64,000 nucleotides of DNA from Bacteroidales bacterium (lineage in GTDB: Bacteria; Bacteroidota; Bacteroidia; Bacteroidales; UBA4181). The stretch covers positions 1 to 64,000 of the forward strand of contig JAISOY010000204.1 of the NCBI GenBank assembly GCA_031275285.1, written 5' to 3'. The notes beneath the pieces are model-generated. The model saw only the letters and a program-made list of their open reading frames with translations. It ran no database searches and had not been told where the DNA came from. The first letter of the stretch is position 1. Every line of letters starts with the position of its first letter. Shown here piece by piece: positions 63,401-64,000 of the stretch. Both the position numbers and the translations under genes were made by a program.

Positions 63401-63778
63401 AATAGTACCCGTAATGGGGGCATCCTTTTTGGGTTGTTTCCAATCGCCTCTTAAAACAACCCCTTTAGGTATCAACAACTTACCATCTACTTTATATTTT
63501 CCGGCAGAAAGGTATAGCGTACCTCCGCCGGCGTTCCCTAATCTGTTTAGTAATTCCTGGATACCCGCCTGCGAATTAGCCGTTCCGGTTTTATCGATAG
63601 AAGCATGGTCGGCATCCGTATAGGCTGCAACACAAATATCTTCAGAATCATACGCAGATTCTATACTTCTCCATTGCGCTCCGGTTTGTGAAAAACAAGA
63701 AATATGAATCAAGAAGAGAACAAGTAAAAAAAACAATTGATTACTTATATCCTTTTTTTTCCGGGTATACTTATCCAT
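60422..63778 (-). CDS. T9SS-tagged tandem beta-helix protein with F5/8C domain
   Basis: The 1118-residue protein has a signal peptide (basic start, then LFFLLVLFLIHISCFSQ). Two pectate_lyase_3-type beta-helix halves start at about 60 (SQAGIQELLNRLGNAGGGTLYLSAGKYKV) and 470 (TDAEFGGVADAVSDNTEAIQDALDKAGNEGGGIVFLPPGKYRV). A discoidin domain follows (about 885-1025, SSAIDAMPATRWTPGSQ and SRYVRVVQTGSGK). The last 70 residues (GTRIKIYNTAGQNVLTGNF, then LPSGIYIVLLQEGKNIIVKQKILIG) are a type A T9SS sorting domain, so it is exported to the surface or medium. It is paralogous to 50761-53592, which lacks the discoidin and sorting domains. Confidence 0.9.
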   Translation of the reverse strand: MDKYTRKKKDISNQLFFLLVLFLIHISCFSQTGAQWRSIESAYDSEDICVAAYTDADHASIDKTGTANSQAGIQELLNRLGNAGGGTLYLSAGKYKVDGKLLIPKGVVLRGDWKQPKKDAPITGTILMVYTGRGSEDELNAFITMESSTGLYNVAIWYPEQQPGNITPYPPSVLYGKRGYWGNDYCNVRNVTLVNSYSGVVVSRYNGGGCPNIFNLYGTPLSRGIEIDNIADVGRFDWIDFSPDYWAASGLPGAPAKEGAHSRYIKENATGFVMRRNDWSYTCHLNVEGYHTGFYTGTSPSETVTAGNPNGHNYHMTFKNCTEAIHIDAIANAGIMFTHVRITDCEQGIVVGEGAGSTAQFYDCEISAKQDAITISGEASTKLMTQQCKIHSGEVNIHGGIYVSVDGDFNNDPPQVTTGASARMILTGNRFSQPVEIKDQSLFKCAIDHQPVSIKPLPEFPEIRPKVTKPARSNLYVVTDAEFGGVADAVSDNTEAIQDALDKAGNEGGGIVFLPPGKYRVNGNLTVPSGVEIKGASDLASVPKGQGSIIEVYAGKNEPNGDPFLKLSSGSGIRGITFNYPEQKSSLTLDPATLPKYPYCIQATGSDVYIVNVGVRATYHGIDLFTYKCDNHYVDYYAGHVFKNAIRIGGNSTNGIISNFQFNTLVMANGYENPKFGAWPNSENDQVVKDAVYNQNWSELEFLILEDCHDQILYNNFHYASHKGVTFGKNGTAPSGISMGLGLDASLRSLCFEGLDPDKGFDLINTQVVSVARDVYADTKFIETAPGFNGEVYLFSSDYWGSAKYAGVFGGGTVNLVLPHFAQHGTERFLEITGDASVYISTSDVNATSFVSAGKNGQVSVESSIVALSSPSGYRSWWNNINTAPVLQPNTTLPRTGWIAIGSANSSTASSAIDAMPATRWTPGSQVTPGQWFAVDTQQPVTFNTVIMDASMSPNDWPSAYAVYVSDNGRDWGTSIATGTQPSSVIIINTPTVTSRYVRVVQTGSGKTQHWSIHEFYLAYVKDDNGGDDGDPPLSAVHPETDVPAYMYLNQGTLHISGYEQISSGTRIKIYNTAGQNVLTGNFSGNGIPVGSLPSGIYIVLLQEGKNIIVKQKILIGR

Positions 63779-63806
63779 GGTTATTCAAATTTTCGCGAAT
63801 CATTAT

Positions 63807-64000
63807 TTACTTAAGCAAACGGGTAATATCAAAATAATCCCGTTTATTTTTTACATCTCTAGTGCCAGGTGTCAGGATAATATTGGCCTTTCTGATGGAT
63901 GCACTGTTCACTTCTTCGGCATTTGTTTTTCCTTCGGAGTTTAAAATAATCCTCGGGCTTCCCAGGTCACTCATGCGGATAATATTTCCATCAGATAAAC
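63807..64000 (-). CDS. C-terminal end of an unrecognised gene
   Basis: The minus strand is open from the window edge to a TAA at 63807-63809, ending IILTPGTRDVKNKRDYFDITRLLK. Before it comes DLGSPRIILNSEGKTNAEEVNSASIRKANI. About 63 residues are visible. The beta-rich pattern could be the end of an extracellular repeat or SusF-like domain, but no family is recognised. It lies 28 bases upstream of the T9SS-tagged protein on the same strand, so it is probably part of the same operon. Confidence 0.5.
   Translation of the reverse strand, partial: LSDGNIIRMSDLGSPRIILNSEGKTNAEEVNSASIRKANIILTPGTRDVKNKRDYFDITRLLK

Noticed and set aside
1-64000. CRISPR arrays, tRNA or rRNA genes, defence systems and prophage genes
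   Set aside because: None was recognised on reading both strands; the only direct repeats are those listed above.

Overview
The window looks like a chromosomal segment of a member of the Bacteroidota, most likely order Bacteroidales. The signs are TAnnTTTG-type promoter boxes, many lipoprotein and Sec signal peptides on carbohydrate enzymes, OmpH/Skp, DUF1573 and BT_3928-type proteins, and a type IX secretion (T9SS) sorting domain at the C-terminus of one large beta-helix protein. A T9SS tag argues against the common gut Bacteroides species. I cannot name the family or genus. No rRNA, tRNA or CRISPR array was recognised.

Left part (about 1-18200): the tail of a GH29 alpha-L-fucosidase, an overlapping lrgA/lrgB-type pair, an unknown membrane protein, a methyltransferase, a GyrI-like protein, an aspartate-dehydrogenase-like gene converging on a D-2-hydroxyacid-dehydrogenase-like gene, an alpha/beta hydrolase, an M28 peptidase with an AraC regulator upstream, and a three-gene methyltransferase/unknown/DinB-like operon. 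Next comes an envelope module (DUF1573, MauE/DoxX-like membrane protein with a thioredoxin-like tail, DUF1573) opposite a membrane-anchored winged-helix regulator. Two paralogous hemerythrin-like proteins end this part.

Right part (about 18300-64000): a long array in which nearly every gene is on the minus strand and exported. It holds GH43 enzymes (four single, plus one fused to GH95), two GH2, two GH3, GH30, GH92 and a GH71/99-like protein. It also holds a GDSL plus alpha/beta-hydrolase fusion, an AXE1-type esterase, a ceramidase-like protein, two large tandem beta-helix (pectate-lyase-3-type) proteins, a Gfo/Idh oxidoreductase and a sugar-isomerase-like TIM barrel. The set suggests breakdown of a branched plant glycan carrying arabinose or xylose, galactose and fucose, such as pectic side chains or arabinogalactan. 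No SusC/SusD pair or hybrid two-component regulator lies in the window. An erythromycin-esterase-family lipoprotein, OmpH, a small Cys-rich lipoprotein, a 33-residue membrane peptide and a decayed IS5-family element interrupt the array at 26.3-30.1 kb.

Structure not explained by genes: a 93-bp intergenic element is present in seven full copies of exactly equal length, in two subfamilies, with one truncated copy at a deletion scar. Other unexplained items are intergenic stretches made of many short hairpins, a 41-42 bp motif shared by the leaders of two cluster genes, a 37-bp exact fragment of the M28 peptidase gene in front of the neighbouring hydrolase promoter, and a cluster gene cut by a single in-frame TGA.
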